Shown piece by piece: positions 43,851 to 53,143 of a stretch of 64,000 nucleotides of DNA. The stretch covers positions 102,412 to 166,411 of the forward strand of contig NZ_JBOFQF010000017.1 in the NCBI RefSeq assembly GCF_051660745.1, read 5' to 3'. Position 1 is the stretch's first letter, and each line of letters begins with the position of its first letter. The position numbers and the translations under genes were made by a program. The stretch is from Segniliparus sp051660745. Its GTDB lineage: Bacteria; Actinomycetota; Actinomycetes; Mycobacteriales; Mycobacteriaceae. Under the pieces are notes generated by a model, which was not told the origin of the DNA, did not search any database, and was given only the letters and a program-made list of their open reading frames with translations.

Positions 43851-45037
43851 CCGCTCCCGTCGACATCCGGTTCCTCGACGACCCTGCCGAGCGGGAGCGG
43901 GCCTTCGCGGTCTTCTGGCGCGCCATGGTCGGGCTCCCGGCGCTCGGCGGGGCGCGCGTCGAGGAGCTGGTCGAACCGGGGCGCTACCTCGGCGCGTTCG
44001 AGCGCGGTGCGATCGTCGGCGGCGCGAACTCGTACACCAGTTGGCTCGTGGTCCCCGGCGGCGGCAGGGTCGCGCACGCGGCGGTGACGCACATCGGCGT
44101 GCTGCCGACCCACACCCGGCGGGGCATTCTGACCGCTTTGGCGGCCCGGCAGCTCGACGACATCGCGCGGCGGGGCGAGGTCGTGGCGAGCCTGCGCGCC
44201 TCGGAAGGGGCGATCTACCGCAGGTTCGGCTACGGCGTTGCCACGACGAGCTCGACATACCGGGTGCGGCGCAGGCGCGCCGCGCCGCATGCGGCGTTCG
44301 ACCACGGCCCGGTGGAGCTGCTCGACTCGGCAGCTTCTCCAGACCGGTTGGCCGCGATCTACGAACGCGCGTCCTGGACGGGCGCGGTTGCCCGCCCGCC
44401 GCAATGGTGGCGGCTGAGGGCGTTGTTCGAAGCCGCGGATCCGGTCACGCCGTACACGGTTGGGCACGCGGACGGGTACGCGCGGTACCGGCCGCTGGGC
44501 ACGGCGGCATGGTTCGCCAGCGACGAGCGGGTCGTCAAAGTCGACGACCTCGTCGCCCACAGCGACGACGGCTACCGCGCGCTGGTCGGCCATCTGCTCG
44601 GCCTCGACCTGGTCGACGTCGTCGAACTGGGCCCGCGCCCGGTCGACGACCCGCTCGGCCACCTGGTCGACGACCCGCGAAGCGTTGCCGTCGTCGGGAC
44701 GCGCGACGAGACGTGGCTGCGTTTGGTCGACGTCGAGGCCGCCCTCGGCGCGCGCCGGTACGCGGAAGCCCGCCCGGTGGTCGTCGAGGTCGCCGACTCC
44801 GTGCTGGAGCGCAACGCGGGCCGGTACATCGTCGGCCCCGACAAGGCCGCGCGCACCAAGGCCGCACCGGAGCTGTCGCTCGACGTGGCCGCGTTGTCGT
44901 CGCTGTATCTCGGCGGAGCCACCTGGCGCCAGCTCGTCAGGGCGGGCAGGGCCGTCGAGCGCGAGGCGGGGGCCGCTGTCCGCGCCGACGCCCTGTTCGC
45001 CACCGGCTCGCAACCTTTCGCGGGCACCAACTTCTAG
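43847..45037 (+). CDS. Eis-like GNAT acetyltransferase
   Basis: 396 aa, close to the roughly 400 aa of Mycobacterium Eis. The N-terminal GNAT core contains VTHIGVLPTHTRRGILTALAARQL (acetyl-CoA pyrophosphate loop) and LRASEGAIYRRFGYG. A second GNAT-like region and a sterol-carrier-like end follow, finishing with a free Phe (AGTNF), as in Eis where the C-terminal carboxylate is catalytic. It overlaps the previous stop (ATGA). Such enzymes acetylate amines on small molecules. The natural substrate here is unknown. Confidence 0.9.
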   Translation: MTAPVDIRFLDDPAERERAFAVFWRAMVGLPALGGARVEELVEPGRYLGAFERGAIVGGANSYTSWLVVPGGGRVAHAAVTHIGVLPTHTRRGILTALAARQLDDIARRGEVVASLRASEGAIYRRFGYGVATTSSTYRVRRRRAAPHAAFDHGPVELLDSAASPDRLAAIYERASWTGAVARPPQWWRLRALFEAADPVTPYTVGHADGYARYRPLGTAAWFASDERVVKVDDLVAHSDDGYRALVGHLLGLDLVDVVELGPRPVDDPLGHLVDDPRSVAVVGTRDETWLRLVDVEAALGARRYAEARPVVVEVADSVLERNAGRYIVGPDKAARTKAAPELSLDVAALSSLYLGGATWRQLVRAGRAVEREAGAAVRADALFATGSQPFAGTNF

Positions 45038-45045
45038 GAGCACCC

Positions 45046-46386
45046 ATGTCGCGCCAACTGCACCTGCTCGCTTTCGGCAATGTGCGCTCGGGCGGCGCTT
45101 GGCGTTTGCCGGGCGTCGAGAACGGCCCCGAGCACCGGCTGCGCGCATTGGTCAAAACCGCCCAGACCGCCGAGGAAGCCAAGTTCGACGCCATCTTCTT
45201 CGCCGACGGGCTGAACTTCGGCCCCGAGGCGACCTGGGCGCACAAGGCCACGGAGGACTTCGAGCCGCTCACGGCCACCTCGTTCCTCGCCGCGGTCACC
45301 GAGCGCCTCGGGCTCGTGGTGACCGGGTCCGCGACGTTCCAGCCGCCCTACCACCTCGCCCGCCAGCTGCTCTCGCTCGACCATCTCAGCGCGGGGCGCG
45401 CCGGGTGGAACCTCGTCACGAGCTTCGCCAAGGCCGCCGCGTCGAACTTCGGCGACCGGGGCTTCCTGCCGCATGACGAGCGCTACCGGCTCGCGGAGGA
45501 GACGCTGCACGTGGTCAGGGAGCTGTGGCATTCCTTCGAGCCCGAAACCGTGGTGGAAGACCGCCGGGCGGGGGTGTACAGCGATATCGCGAAGATCCAC
45601 GTCGCGGACCACGACGGCGAGTACCACCGGGTGCGAGGGCCGCTCGGCGCCGCGCCGTCGCGCCAAGGCGAGCCGGTGGTCTTCCAAGCAGGGTCGTCCG
45701 CGACTGGGAGGGCGTTCGCGGCCAAACACGCGGAAGTGGTGTTCACCGGGCAGACCGACGCCGGTCGGGCCACGAGTTTCGCCGACGCGCTGCGCGCCCA
45801 AGCCCGCGCGGCGGGCCGGGCCGTGGTCCCGTTGATCACGCCGTCGCTCGGGGTGGTGGTCGGTTCGACGGACGCGGAGGCCGAGGCCGTCGAGCGGACG
45901 GTCTACGAGCATTTCATCCCCGAGTTCCAGGCAGGCTGGCTGCTCGAGGTGGACGTCGACGTGGTCGGCGCGGATTTGGACGGCCCCGTCCCCGCCTCCG
46001 CCTTCCCCGAGACCACCGAGACGCATCAGACCGCGTTGGCGGGGTACAAGCACCTCGCCACTGCCGGCAACCCCACCGTGCGGGAATTCTTGTACCGCAC
46101 GCTCACCGCGTTCGGGGCCCGGTTCGTGGGATCTGCCGAGCGGGTGGCCGACGAGATCGAGCGTTGGTTCGCCCTCGGCGCGGCGGACGGGTTCATCGTC
46201 AGCACCTCGGGGCTCCCCGGCCAGTTCGAGCTGTTCGCGGAACAGGTCGTGCCGATCCTGGTCCGCCGGGGCCTCTTCCGCGCCGACTACGAAGGGACGA
46301 CACTGCGCGAGCACCTCGGGCTGCCGCGGCCCGCGTACACCCGCTCGCGATGGGGCGGCGATATTACCCAAAGATTAGTGCGATGA
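45046..46386 (+). CDS. luciferase-like flavin monooxygenase (NtaA/SnaA/DszA type)
   Basis: 446 aa with TAGGAG five bases upstream. Class features: HLLAFGNVRSGGAWRLP at the start, FFADGLNFGPEATW, the substrate/FMN loop FEPLTATSFLAAVTERLGL, SLDHLSAGRAGWNLVTS, PHDERYRLAEE and VVFQAGSS. The family uses FMNH2 from a partner reductase to cleave C-N or C-S bonds. No reductase is in the window. With the SfnB/DszC-like gene two positions upstream, a two-step oxidation of one imported compound is plausible. Confidence 0.92.
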   Translation: MSRQLHLLAFGNVRSGGAWRLPGVENGPEHRLRALVKTAQTAEEAKFDAIFFADGLNFGPEATWAHKATEDFEPLTATSFLAAVTERLGLVVTGSATFQPPYHLARQLLSLDHLSAGRAGWNLVTSFAKAAASNFGDRGFLPHDERYRLAEETLHVVRELWHSFEPETVVEDRRAGVYSDIAKIHVADHDGEYHRVRGPLGAAPSRQGEPVVFQAGSSATGRAFAAKHAEVVFTGQTDAGRATSFADALRAQARAAGRAVVPLITPSLGVVVGSTDAEAEAVERTVYEHFIPEFQAGWLLEVDVDVVGADLDGPVPASAFPETTETHQTALAGYKHLATAGNPTVREFLYRTLTAFGARFVGSAERVADEIERWFALGAADGFIVSTSGLPGQFELFAEQVVPILVRRGLFRADYEGTTLREHLGLPRPAYTRSRWGGDITQRLVR

Positions 46387-46400
46387 ATCACGAAGTTAGC

Positions 46401-46430
46401 TTGCTAGGTGCTGCATAACACTGATAATCT
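46401..46430 (+). promoter_or_regulatory. promoter giving a probable leaderless transcript
   Basis: TTGCTA (46401-46406) and TAATCT (46425-46430) are spaced by 18 bp. The -10 ends only six bases before the ATG at 46437, and there is no ribosome site, so the MpaB-like gene is probably translated from a leaderless mRNA. Confidence 0.5.
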
Positions 46431-46436
46431 CGCTGT

Positions 46437-47339
46437 ATGTCCCGTTACGCCATGCGCGACCGCATTTCGGCTCTCGACCCGGAAACCGACTATGAGGAAA
46501 TAGCCCGGCTCCTCGTCGCGCACGAGTTCCCCTGGGACACCGTCCAAGCGTTGAGCTTCGCCTTGTTCCGCACCTACGCGGTGCCGTCGATCGGCGACCT
46601 GCTCTACGACACCGCCGAGCTGACCAAGCGCACGCAGAAGCGCTACGACGACACGGTGTTGATCCTGGACGCCGTCGTGGAGCACGGCATGGCCTCGGAG
46701 GAGGGGCGCATGGCCGTGCGGCGGATGAACCAGATGCACGGGTCGTACGACATCAGCAACGCGGACTTCCTGTACGTGCTGGCGACATTCGTGGTGATGC
46801 CGGTGCAGTGGATCAACAGTTACGGCTGGCGGAAGCTGACCGACGTCGAGACGGACGGGATCACGAACTACTACCGGGCGCTGGGCAAGCGGATGAACAT
46901 CAAGGGGATCCCCGAGACGTACGCCGAGTTCTCGGCGCTGCTCGACTCCTACGAGGCGGCGAACTTCGCCTACACGGAGAAGACTCGCGCGGTGGCGGAC
47001 GGCACGCTCAACCTGCTCACCGAGCTGCCGCCCAACAAGTACGCGCCGAAGGCGCTCGTGCGCTGGTTCTCGTTCGGGCTGATGGACGACCGCTTGGCCG
47101 ACGCGTTCCACTACCCCCGGCCCAGCGCGTTCGCCAAGACGGTCGCGGTGGCGGCGCTGCGGCTGCGTTCGGGCTTCGTCCGGCTGCTGCCCCCGCGCAA
47201 GCAGCCGTACTACTCCCGGCAGATGCCGTCGGTCCAGAGCTATCCCAATGGGTTCCAGGTGGCGCAGCTCGGCACGTTCCCGTCCTGCCCGGTGCGCCAC
47301 CAGGACGTCGAGAAGCTCGAATCAGAGCAGGCCGTCTAG
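46437..47339 (+). CDS. oxygenase MpaB-like (DUF2236) protein
   Basis: 300 aa. VRRMNQMHGSYDISNADFLYVLATFVVMPVQWINSYGW is the hallmark of the MpaB/rubber-oxygenase family, with the His that may bind haem or another metal. TEKTRAVADGTLNLLTELP follows. Family members include latex-clearing oxygenase and fungal MpaB, but most actinobacterial ones have no known substrate. It is probably leaderless. It converges with the second LLM gene with a 19-bp gap. Confidence 0.85.
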   Translation: MSRYAMRDRISALDPETDYEEIARLLVAHEFPWDTVQALSFALFRTYAVPSIGDLLYDTAELTKRTQKRYDDTVLILDAVVEHGMASEEGRMAVRRMNQMHGSYDISNADFLYVLATFVVMPVQWINSYGWRKLTDVETDGITNYYRALGKRMNIKGIPETYAEFSALLDSYEAANFAYTEKTRAVADGTLNLLTELPPNKYAPKALVRWFSFGLMDDRLADAFHYPRPSAFAKTVAVAALRLRSGFVRLLPPRKQPYYSRQMPSVQSYPNGFQVAQLGTFPSCPVRHQDVEKLESEQAV

Positions 47340-47358
47340 GCCGTCTCCGCGCCGCGCG

Positions 47359-48714
47359 CTAGCGGCGGTACGCGGCCCCAGGATGGCTGAGGGGGAGCAG
47401 CGGGCCGTCCGACCCGAGACGCTCTCGCAAGGTGCCGCGCTCGGGCTCCTGCGGCACTCGTCCGCGTTTGCGCAGCTCGGGCACGACGAGCCGGGCGAAG
47501 TCGGCGAAGGTGCCCGGCGTGGTGGCGTACGCCAGGTTGAAGCCGTCGACATCGGCCTCGTCGGCCCAGCGCTCCAACTCGTCCGCCACTTCTTCCGGCG
47601 AGCCGACGAGGACGGGGCCGCGCCCGCCGATCCCCAGCTCGCCCGCCAGCTCCCTCGTGGTCCAGACCCGGTCCGAGTCCTTGGTGAACGAGGCCAGCGC
47701 CGAGCGGTTTGCCTCGGTCTCGACATGGCGGAGCGGCTCGTCGGGGTCCAGATCCGCGAGGTCGACCCCGGTCCAGCCGCCGAACAGCGCCAATGCGCCC
47801 GAATGGCTGGCGAACCGGCGGTACTCGTCCAATTTGGCCACGGCGAGGTCGTGGGTCTCGGCGACGACCGGGGTCGCCATGGTGAACACCTTGATGGCGC
47901 GGGGGTCGCGCCCCTGCTCGGCGGCGGCCGCGCGCAACGCCCGCACCGGGCCGCGCACGATCTGCGGGGTCGGCCCGGAGACGAACACCGCCTCGGCGTG
48001 CGCGGCGGCGAACCGGACGCCGCGCGACGAGGAGCCCGCCTGGAACAACACCGGCGTGCGCTGCGGGGAGGGCTCGCACAAGAACGGCCCCGGCACGGTG
48101 AAATACCGGCCCTCATGCCCGATGTCGTGCACCTTCGCCGGGTCGGTGAACACGCCGCGGTCCCGGTCGCGCACCACTGCCGAGTCCTCCCAGGAGCCCT
48201 CCCACAGCTTGTAGCAGACCTCGAGGTACTCGTCGGCGACGTCGTAGCGCTCATCGTGCGGGATCTGCGCGTCGAGCCCGAGGTTTCGCGCGGCGCTGTC
48301 CAGGTAGGAGGTCACGATGTTCCACGCCACCCGGCCATTGGTGAGGTGGTCGAGCGTCGTGAGCCGCCGGGCGAGGGCATAGGGCTGCTCGTAGGTGAGC
48401 GACACGGTGACGCCGAAGCCGAGCGTCTCGGTCACCGCGGCCATCGCGGACACCGCCAGCGTGGGGTCGTTGACCGGGAATTGGGCCGCGTCCGCGACAG
48501 CAGCGTCCCGAGAGCCGCCGTACACGTCGTACACGCCCAGCACGTCGGCGAGGAACAGCGCGTCGAACCCGCCGGAGTCCAAGATCTTGGCGAGTTCGGT
48601 CCAGTAGCCGAGCTCGCGGTAGCGGTGCCCCTGGTCGTCCGGATGCCGCCACAGCCCCGGCGCCTGGTGCCCGACGCAGGCCATGTCGAAGGCGTTGAGA
48701 TAGATCCTGGTCAC
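47359..48714 (-). CDS. luciferase-like flavin monooxygenase (NtaA/SnaA/DszA type), second copy
   Basis: 451 aa from GTG with GGGGAGG four bases upstream, overlapping the MHS transporter stop (GTGA). Family blocks: LNAFDMACVGHQAPGLWRHP, ALFLADVLGVYDVYGG, TLDHLTNGRVAWNIVTSYLDSAARNLG, PHDERYDVADEYLEVCYKLW and VLFQAGSSSRGV. These match the NtaA/SnaA/DszA group more closely than the first copy does, so the two are probably not a recent duplication. It is coupled to a transporter, which probably imports its substrate. Confidence 0.93.
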   Translation of the reverse strand: MTRIYLNAFDMACVGHQAPGLWRHPDDQGHRYRELGYWTELAKILDSGGFDALFLADVLGVYDVYGGSRDAAVADAAQFPVNDPTLAVSAMAAVTETLGFGVTVSLTYEQPYALARRLTTLDHLTNGRVAWNIVTSYLDSAARNLGLDAQIPHDERYDVADEYLEVCYKLWEGSWEDSAVVRDRDRGVFTDPAKVHDIGHEGRYFTVPGPFLCEPSPQRTPVLFQAGSSSRGVRFAAAHAEAVFVSGPTPQIVRGPVRALRAAAAEQGRDPRAIKVFTMATPVVAETHDLAVAKLDEYRRFASHSGALALFGGWTGVDLADLDPDEPLRHVETEANRSALASFTKDSDRVWTTRELAGELGIGGRGPVLVGSPEEVADELERWADEADVDGFNLAYATTPGTFADFARLVVPELRKRGRVPQEPERGTLRERLGSDGPLLPLSHPGAAYRR

Positions 48715-50045
48715 GCGTCCTCCCCGATGCTGTCGCGGTGCGTCTCCCGCGCCGCGAGCGCGGCGGCGAACGTGAGCGCGGCGAGGACGGCGAAATACCC
48801 GAGGACGAGTCTCGGCCGCCCGTGGTCGGCGGCGACCAGCGCGGCCGCGACGAGCGGGGCGAACCCGCCCGACAGGACCGCTCCGACCTGGTAGCCGAGC
48901 GAGGCGCCGCTGTAGCGCACCCGGGTGTCGAACAACTCCCCGAACCATGCTGCCTGCGGCCCGTACATCGAGTCGTGCACGACATTGACCCCGACCACGA
49001 TCGCCAGCACGACGGCGAGCTTCGACCCCGTCTCGGCGGCGGCGAAGAACAGCGCGAGGGCGAGCACCCCGGCCACGGCTCCGAACAGGTACGGGGGACG
49101 GCGGCCGATCCGGTCGGACAACGCGGCCCAGGCGGGCGTGCTCACGAGCCCGACAGCCGAGGAGACCAAGACCGCGACCAGGCCGATTTGGCTGTCTTTG
49201 CCGAACCTGCCTTGCAGATACGTCAGCGAGTACGTGGTCAAAAGGACGAACAGCGCGATCTGGGACAGTCGGAGCCCGGTGGTGAGCAGCACCTCGCGGC
49301 GCTGGGTCCGCAGGACCTCCACGACCGGCAGGCGGACCAGCTCGCCGCGCTCGCGCAGCTTGCCGAACACCGCCGCGTCGGCGAGGCGCAGGCGGATCGC
49401 CAGCCCGACCGCCACCAGGACGACGCTGGAGAGGAAGGGGATCCGCCAGCCGTAGGCGAGGAATCCCTCGGGGCCGGTCGCGACGCGCACGAGGGCGAAG
49501 ACCCCGGAGGCGAGGAGCATCCCGGCGGGGGAGCCGAGCTGGGTGAAGCTGCCGAACAGGCCGCGGCGGCCGGGCGGCGCGTGCTCCACGGCGAGCAGCG
49601 CGGCTCCGCCCCACTCCGCGCCTGCGGCCAGGCCTTGCAGCACCCGCATCGCCGCGAGCGCCGCCGTGGCGGGCACGCCGACGTCGGCGTAGGTCGGCAG
49701 CAGTCCGATGGCCGCAGTGGCGACCCCCATGAGCAGCAGCGCGCCGACGAGCACCGCTTTGCGCCCGACCCGGTCCCCGAGATGCCCGGCGATCACCGCC
49801 CCGAGCGGGCGGGCCCCGAACCCGGCGGCATAGGTCGCGAACGCCGCGAGGACGCCCGCCGTCGGCGAGATATTCGGGAAGAACAGCGGCTTGAGGACCA
49901 GCGCGGCGGCTGTGGCGTAGAGGTAGAAGTCGTACCACTCGACCGTGGTCCCGACCATGCAGCTCAGCGCGACCGCGCGCAGGCTCGGCCCAGGCTGGTC
50001 GGCGGCGCCCGCTGTCGGGGGCCGGATCGCCACATCGGTCTTCAT
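48711..50045 (-). CDS. MFS transporter, metabolite:H+ symporter (MHS) type
   Basis: 444 aa from the ATG at 50045. Twelve TM helices; the N-terminal SCMVGTTVEWYDFYLYATAAALVL and the GHLGDRVGRKAVL and SDRIGRRPPYLF loops are typical of the MHS family (ShiA/ProP/KgtP). These import organic acids or zwitterions with protons. Its stop overlaps the LLM gene, so the pair is an uptake-plus-oxidation module. The extra upstream frame is Arg/Pro-rich and unlikely to be translated. Confidence 0.9.
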   Translation of the reverse strand: MKTDVAIRPPTAGAADQPGPSLRAVALSCMVGTTVEWYDFYLYATAAALVLKPLFFPNISPTAGVLAAFATYAAGFGARPLGAVIAGHLGDRVGRKAVLVGALLLMGVATAAIGLLPTYADVGVPATAALAAMRVLQGLAAGAEWGGAALLAVEHAPPGRRGLFGSFTQLGSPAGMLLASGVFALVRVATGPEGFLAYGWRIPFLSSVVLVAVGLAIRLRLADAAVFGKLRERGELVRLPVVEVLRTQRREVLLTTGLRLSQIALFVLLTTYSLTYLQGRFGKDSQIGLVAVLVSSAVGLVSTPAWAALSDRIGRRPPYLFGAVAGVLALALFFAAAETGSKLAVVLAIVVGVNVVHDSMYGPQAAWFGELFDTRVRYSGASLGYQVGAVLSGGFAPLVAAALVAADHGRPRLVLGYFAVLAALTFAAALAARETHRDSIGEDA

Positions 50046-50262
50046 CCTGCTGGATGCTAGAGCGAACCCTGCCGGGCCGGGGTTGTCGAGACCTGCGCGG
50101 CCAGACGGCCTGCCGGGCGCCGCCGGGCCGGTCCCGGCGGATTCTCGACGGCTACGGTCAGAGCGATCCAAACTTGCCCGAACGCCGCAGCGCTCGCCCG
50201 ATGGCTCCGATCCCGCGACCGGCCCCCTTGACCGCGCCTCGGATCGGTGGCCTCATGGACCC

Positions 50263-51462
50263 ATGAGCGAGAGAGACGAAGGGGCGCACGAGAGCCCTGA
50301 CCAGTCCGAGGGCACTGCGCCGTCTGAGGGCACTGTGCCGTCCGAGGGCACTGCGCCGTCCGAGCACTCTCAGAGCACCGTGCCCGCCGAGGGCACGGTC
50401 CTGCCGAGCGGCGCGGTGGTGGGCGGCGCAGGCTCCGACCCGGAGCCCGCCGCAGGCTGGTCGAGGCGGAAAGCGCTCACGGCGGCTGGGCTCGGCGTGG
50501 GCGCGCTCGCCGCCCTCGGCGGCGGAGCAGGCTGGTGGTTCTTGCGCAAAGACACTGTCGAGCTGCGCCTCGCCCACGGCGGCGGGGTGTGCGAGGCGCC
50601 GCTGTACGTGGCGTACGAGAAAGGGTTCTTCGCCAAGGAGGGGCTCAAAGTGGCCCTGTCGAAAGTCGGCGGCCAGGAAGACACCCATGCGGCGGTCGGA
50701 TCCGGCAAATACGCGGGCACTCCTGGGATCTTCTTCTCCTGGCTCAAGCCCATCGAGGACGGCCAGAACGTCAAGCTCGTCGCGGGGCTGCACGAGGGGT
50801 GCCTCCGGCTGGTGGTGCGCAAGGACGGCCCGATCAAAGCAGTCGGGCAGCTGCGCGGCAAGAAGATCGGGGTGAGCGGGCTGCAGAGCTCCGCGCTCAA
50901 CTTCTTCTCGCTCGACCTCCTCGAAGCCGGGATCGCCCCCTCGCCAGAGGCGAAACAGGTCGAATGGGTCGTCTACGACGACGACGCGCTGCCGAAAGCG
51001 CTGGAGAAGGGCGATATCGACGCCATCGCGGCCTCCGACCCCGTGGCGCTGCTGCCGGTGTCGAGCGGCCAGGCCGTTGTGCTCTCGGACAACAGGCACG
51101 GGCACAACGCGGAGCAGTACTGCTGCGCGACGGCGCTCAACGGCGACCTCGTTCGCAAGCAGCCAGACGTGGCCCGCAAGCTCGTCACCGCCTGGGCCGA
51201 GGGCAGCAGGTGGATCGGCGAGAGCGAGGCGAACCTGCACGAGACCGCCGACATCGAGGCGAGCCGCAACTACGTCGCGGGCACGCGCGAGCAGATCGAG
51301 GGCGCCTTGAGCACCTACAGCTTCCACCCGTCGGCGAAGAAGCTCAAGCCCGCGCTCATCCCTGGGATCGAGAAATTCGCCAAGACCGGCTTTCTGAACC
51401 CCGGCACCGATCCCCAGAAGCTGGCCGACAAGGTGTACGGGGATCTGGGACTGGATTGGTAG
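50263..51462 (+). CDS. ABC transporter substrate-binding protein (SsuA/NMT1-like) with cytoplasmic N-extension
   Basis: 399 aa. Residues 15-37 are EGT(A/V)PS repeats. A twin-arginine-type signal SRRKALTAAGLGVGALAALGG starts only at residue 67, unusually far from the N-terminus. The mature part has APLYVAYEKGFFAKEGL, VGSGKYAG and KKIGVSGLQSSALNFF, fitting NMT1/SsuA binding proteins for sulfonates, pyrimidines or similar anions. No lipobox Cys follows, so the extension may leave it membrane-anchored. It is the first gene of the transporter operon. Confidence 0.88.
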   Translation: MSERDEGAHESPDQSEGTAPSEGTVPSEGTAPSEHSQSTVPAEGTVLPSGAVVGGAGSDPEPAAGWSRRKALTAAGLGVGALAALGGGAGWWFLRKDTVELRLAHGGGVCEAPLYVAYEKGFFAKEGLKVALSKVGGQEDTHAAVGSGKYAGTPGIFFSWLKPIEDGQNVKLVAGLHEGCLRLVVRKDGPIKAVGQLRGKKIGVSGLQSSALNFFSLDLLEAGIAPSPEAKQVEWVVYDDDALPKALEKGDIDAIAASDPVALLPVSSGQAVVLSDNRHGHNAEQYCCATALNGDLVRKQPDVARKLVTAWAEGSRWIGESEANLHETADIEASRNYVAGTREQIEGALSTYSFHPSAKKLKPALIPGIEKFAKTGFLNPGTDPQKLADKVYGDLGLDW

Positions 51463-52397
51463 CCGCCGTCGTCGCTGCGGTCGTGTGGGCCGTCGGCGGC
51501 GTGGTCACGGCGGCGGCTCCGGACGCGCTGGCCGTCGACTCGCGGGCCACGGCGTTCCTCACGGCCGCAGCCGGGCTCTTCGCGGCGCTGTCCGCCGTGG
51601 CCGTCTGCTCGGCGCGGCTGCGCAGTGTCTTCGCGGCGCGGCTGCGCTCTGCCGCGCCGTGGTCGGCGCTCGTCGGGCTCTGGTTCCTCGGCTGGGAGCT
51701 CGCCACCGCCAAGTCGGGGTTGGCGCGTCCGCCGTATTTCGCCGCGCCCCAAGACCTCCTCGCCCAGTTCTGGCGGTACCGGGCGCTTCTGGCGGACAGC
51801 TTCGCGAGCTCGCTGCGGCTGCTCGTGCTCGGCTTCTTGCTCGGCGCGGCTGTCGGCGTGCTCACCGGCACGGCGATGGGCTGGTCCAGGCGGACCGACT
51901 ACTGGCTGCACCCGGTCATCCAGTTCATCGGGCCGGTGCCCGCGCTGGCCTGGGTGCCGATCATCTTCGTCCTGTTCCCGACCTCGTACTCGGGCGCGGT
52001 CTTCCTGATCGCGCTGGCGGTGTGGTTCCCGGTCTCCGTATTGACCAGGGCCGGAGTCGCGAGCGTGCCGCGCAGCTACTACGACGTGGCGCAGACCCTC
52101 GGCGCGAGCACGGCCTTCCAGATCTTCCGGATCGCGCTGCCGAGCGCCCTGCCCTCGATCTTCACCGGGCTCTTCATGGGGCTCGGCGTCTCGTTCGTGA
52201 GTCTGACCGTGGCGGAGAACTTCGGGGTGAACAGCGGGCTTGGCTGGTTCATCCTGTGGCAGAAAGGCTGGTCGGCGTACCCGGCCATGTACGCGGCGAT
52301 CCTGCTCATGGTGGTGTTCTGCGGCGGCTTGATGACGTTGCTGCTGCGGATCCGGTCGAGGGCGCTGCGCTGGCAGAAGGATTTGGTGCGGTGGTAG
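51456..52397 (+). CDS. ABC transporter permease (SsuC-like)
   Basis: 313 aa from a TTG overlapping the previous stop (a GTG at 51483 is an alternative). Six to seven TM helices are seen. The EAA loop reads AQTLGASTAFQIFRIALPSALPSIFTGL. It resembles SsuC/TauC permeases. The GPVPALAWVPIIFVLFP segment is the conserved BPD_transp_1 core. The N-terminus has two extra helices before the usual start. It overlaps the ATPase start by seven bases. Confidence 0.88.
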   Translation: MVAAVVAAVVWAVGGVVTAAAPDALAVDSRATAFLTAAAGLFAALSAVAVCSARLRSVFAARLRSAAPWSALVGLWFLGWELATAKSGLARPPYFAAPQDLLAQFWRYRALLADSFASSLRLLVLGFLLGAAVGVLTGTAMGWSRRTDYWLHPVIQFIGPVPALAWVPIIFVLFPTSYSGAVFLIALAVWFPVSVLTRAGVASVPRSYYDVAQTLGASTAFQIFRIALPSALPSIFTGLFMGLGVSFVSLTVAENFGVNSGLGWFILWQKGWSAYPAMYAAILLMVVFCGGLMTLLLRIRSRALRWQKDLVRW

Positions 52398-53143
52398 GCC
52401 AGGCGCTCGACATTGTGGACGTGAGCTTCCAGTACCCGGGGCAGGGCGCCGCCGTGCTCGACCATGTCTCTGTCTCGGCGAAGCCGGGGGAGCTTGTGGC
52501 GCTGGTCGGTCCTTCTGGCTGCGGGAAGTCGACGCTGCTGCGGCTGGCCGCCGGGCTGGAGCGCCCGAGCCAGGGCGCCGTGTACGCGGACGGGCGGGTG
52601 GTCGGGCGCCCGCACCCGTCCCGCGCGGTGGTCTTCCAGGACCCGACGCTGCTGCCATGGCGCACCGTGCGCGCGAACGTCGCGCTCGGGCCGCAGGCGC
52701 GCGGCAGGCAGAAAGAGGAGGCTGCGCTGGTCGACGAGGCGCTCGGCAGGGTGGGCCTCGCCGATTTCGCCGACGCGTTCCCGGCCCAGCTCTCCGGCGG
52801 CATGGCGCAGCGGGTGGCGTTGGCTCGGGCGCTGGTCGGGGACCCCGCCGTGCTCCTGATGGACGAGCCGTTCGGGAAATTGGACGCGCTGACCAGGGAG
52901 ACCATGCAAGACGAGCTGCTCGGCTTGTGGCAGGCCAACAAGTTCACAGTGCTGCTCGTGACCCACGACGTGGACGAGGCGGTGAAGCTCGCCGACCGGG
53001 TCGTGGTGTTCTCGCCGCGCCCGGCCAGGACGGTCGGCGAGTTCGCGGCGACCGCTCCGAGGCCGAGGGCCTACGGGGACCCCGACTGGCTCCGGCTGCG
53101 CGCGCAGATCCGAGGCGCGCTTAATGCAGAGGGAGCCCGGTGA
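52391..53143 (+). CDS. ABC transporter ATPase (SsuB-like)
   Basis: 250 aa from GTG. Walker A GPSGCGKST near residue 40, Q-loop VVFQDPTLLPW, signature LSGGMAQRVALARAL, Walker B VLLMDEPFGKLD and the switch His in LLVTHDVDEAV. The sequence around the Q-loop and D-loop is that of the nitrate/sulfonate/taurine group, agreeing with the permease and binding protein. Its 3' end overlaps the convergent gene by 23 bases. Confidence 0.95.
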   Translation: MVGQALDIVDVSFQYPGQGAAVLDHVSVSAKPGELVALVGPSGCGKSTLLRLAAGLERPSQGAVYADGRVVGRPHPSRAVVFQDPTLLPWRTVRANVALGPQARGRQKEEAALVDEALGRVGLADFADAFPAQLSGGMAQRVALARALVGDPAVLLMDEPFGKLDALTRETMQDELLGLWQANKFTVLLVTHDVDEAVKLADRVVVFSPRPARTVGEFAATAPRPRAYGDPDWLRLRAQIRGALNAEGAR

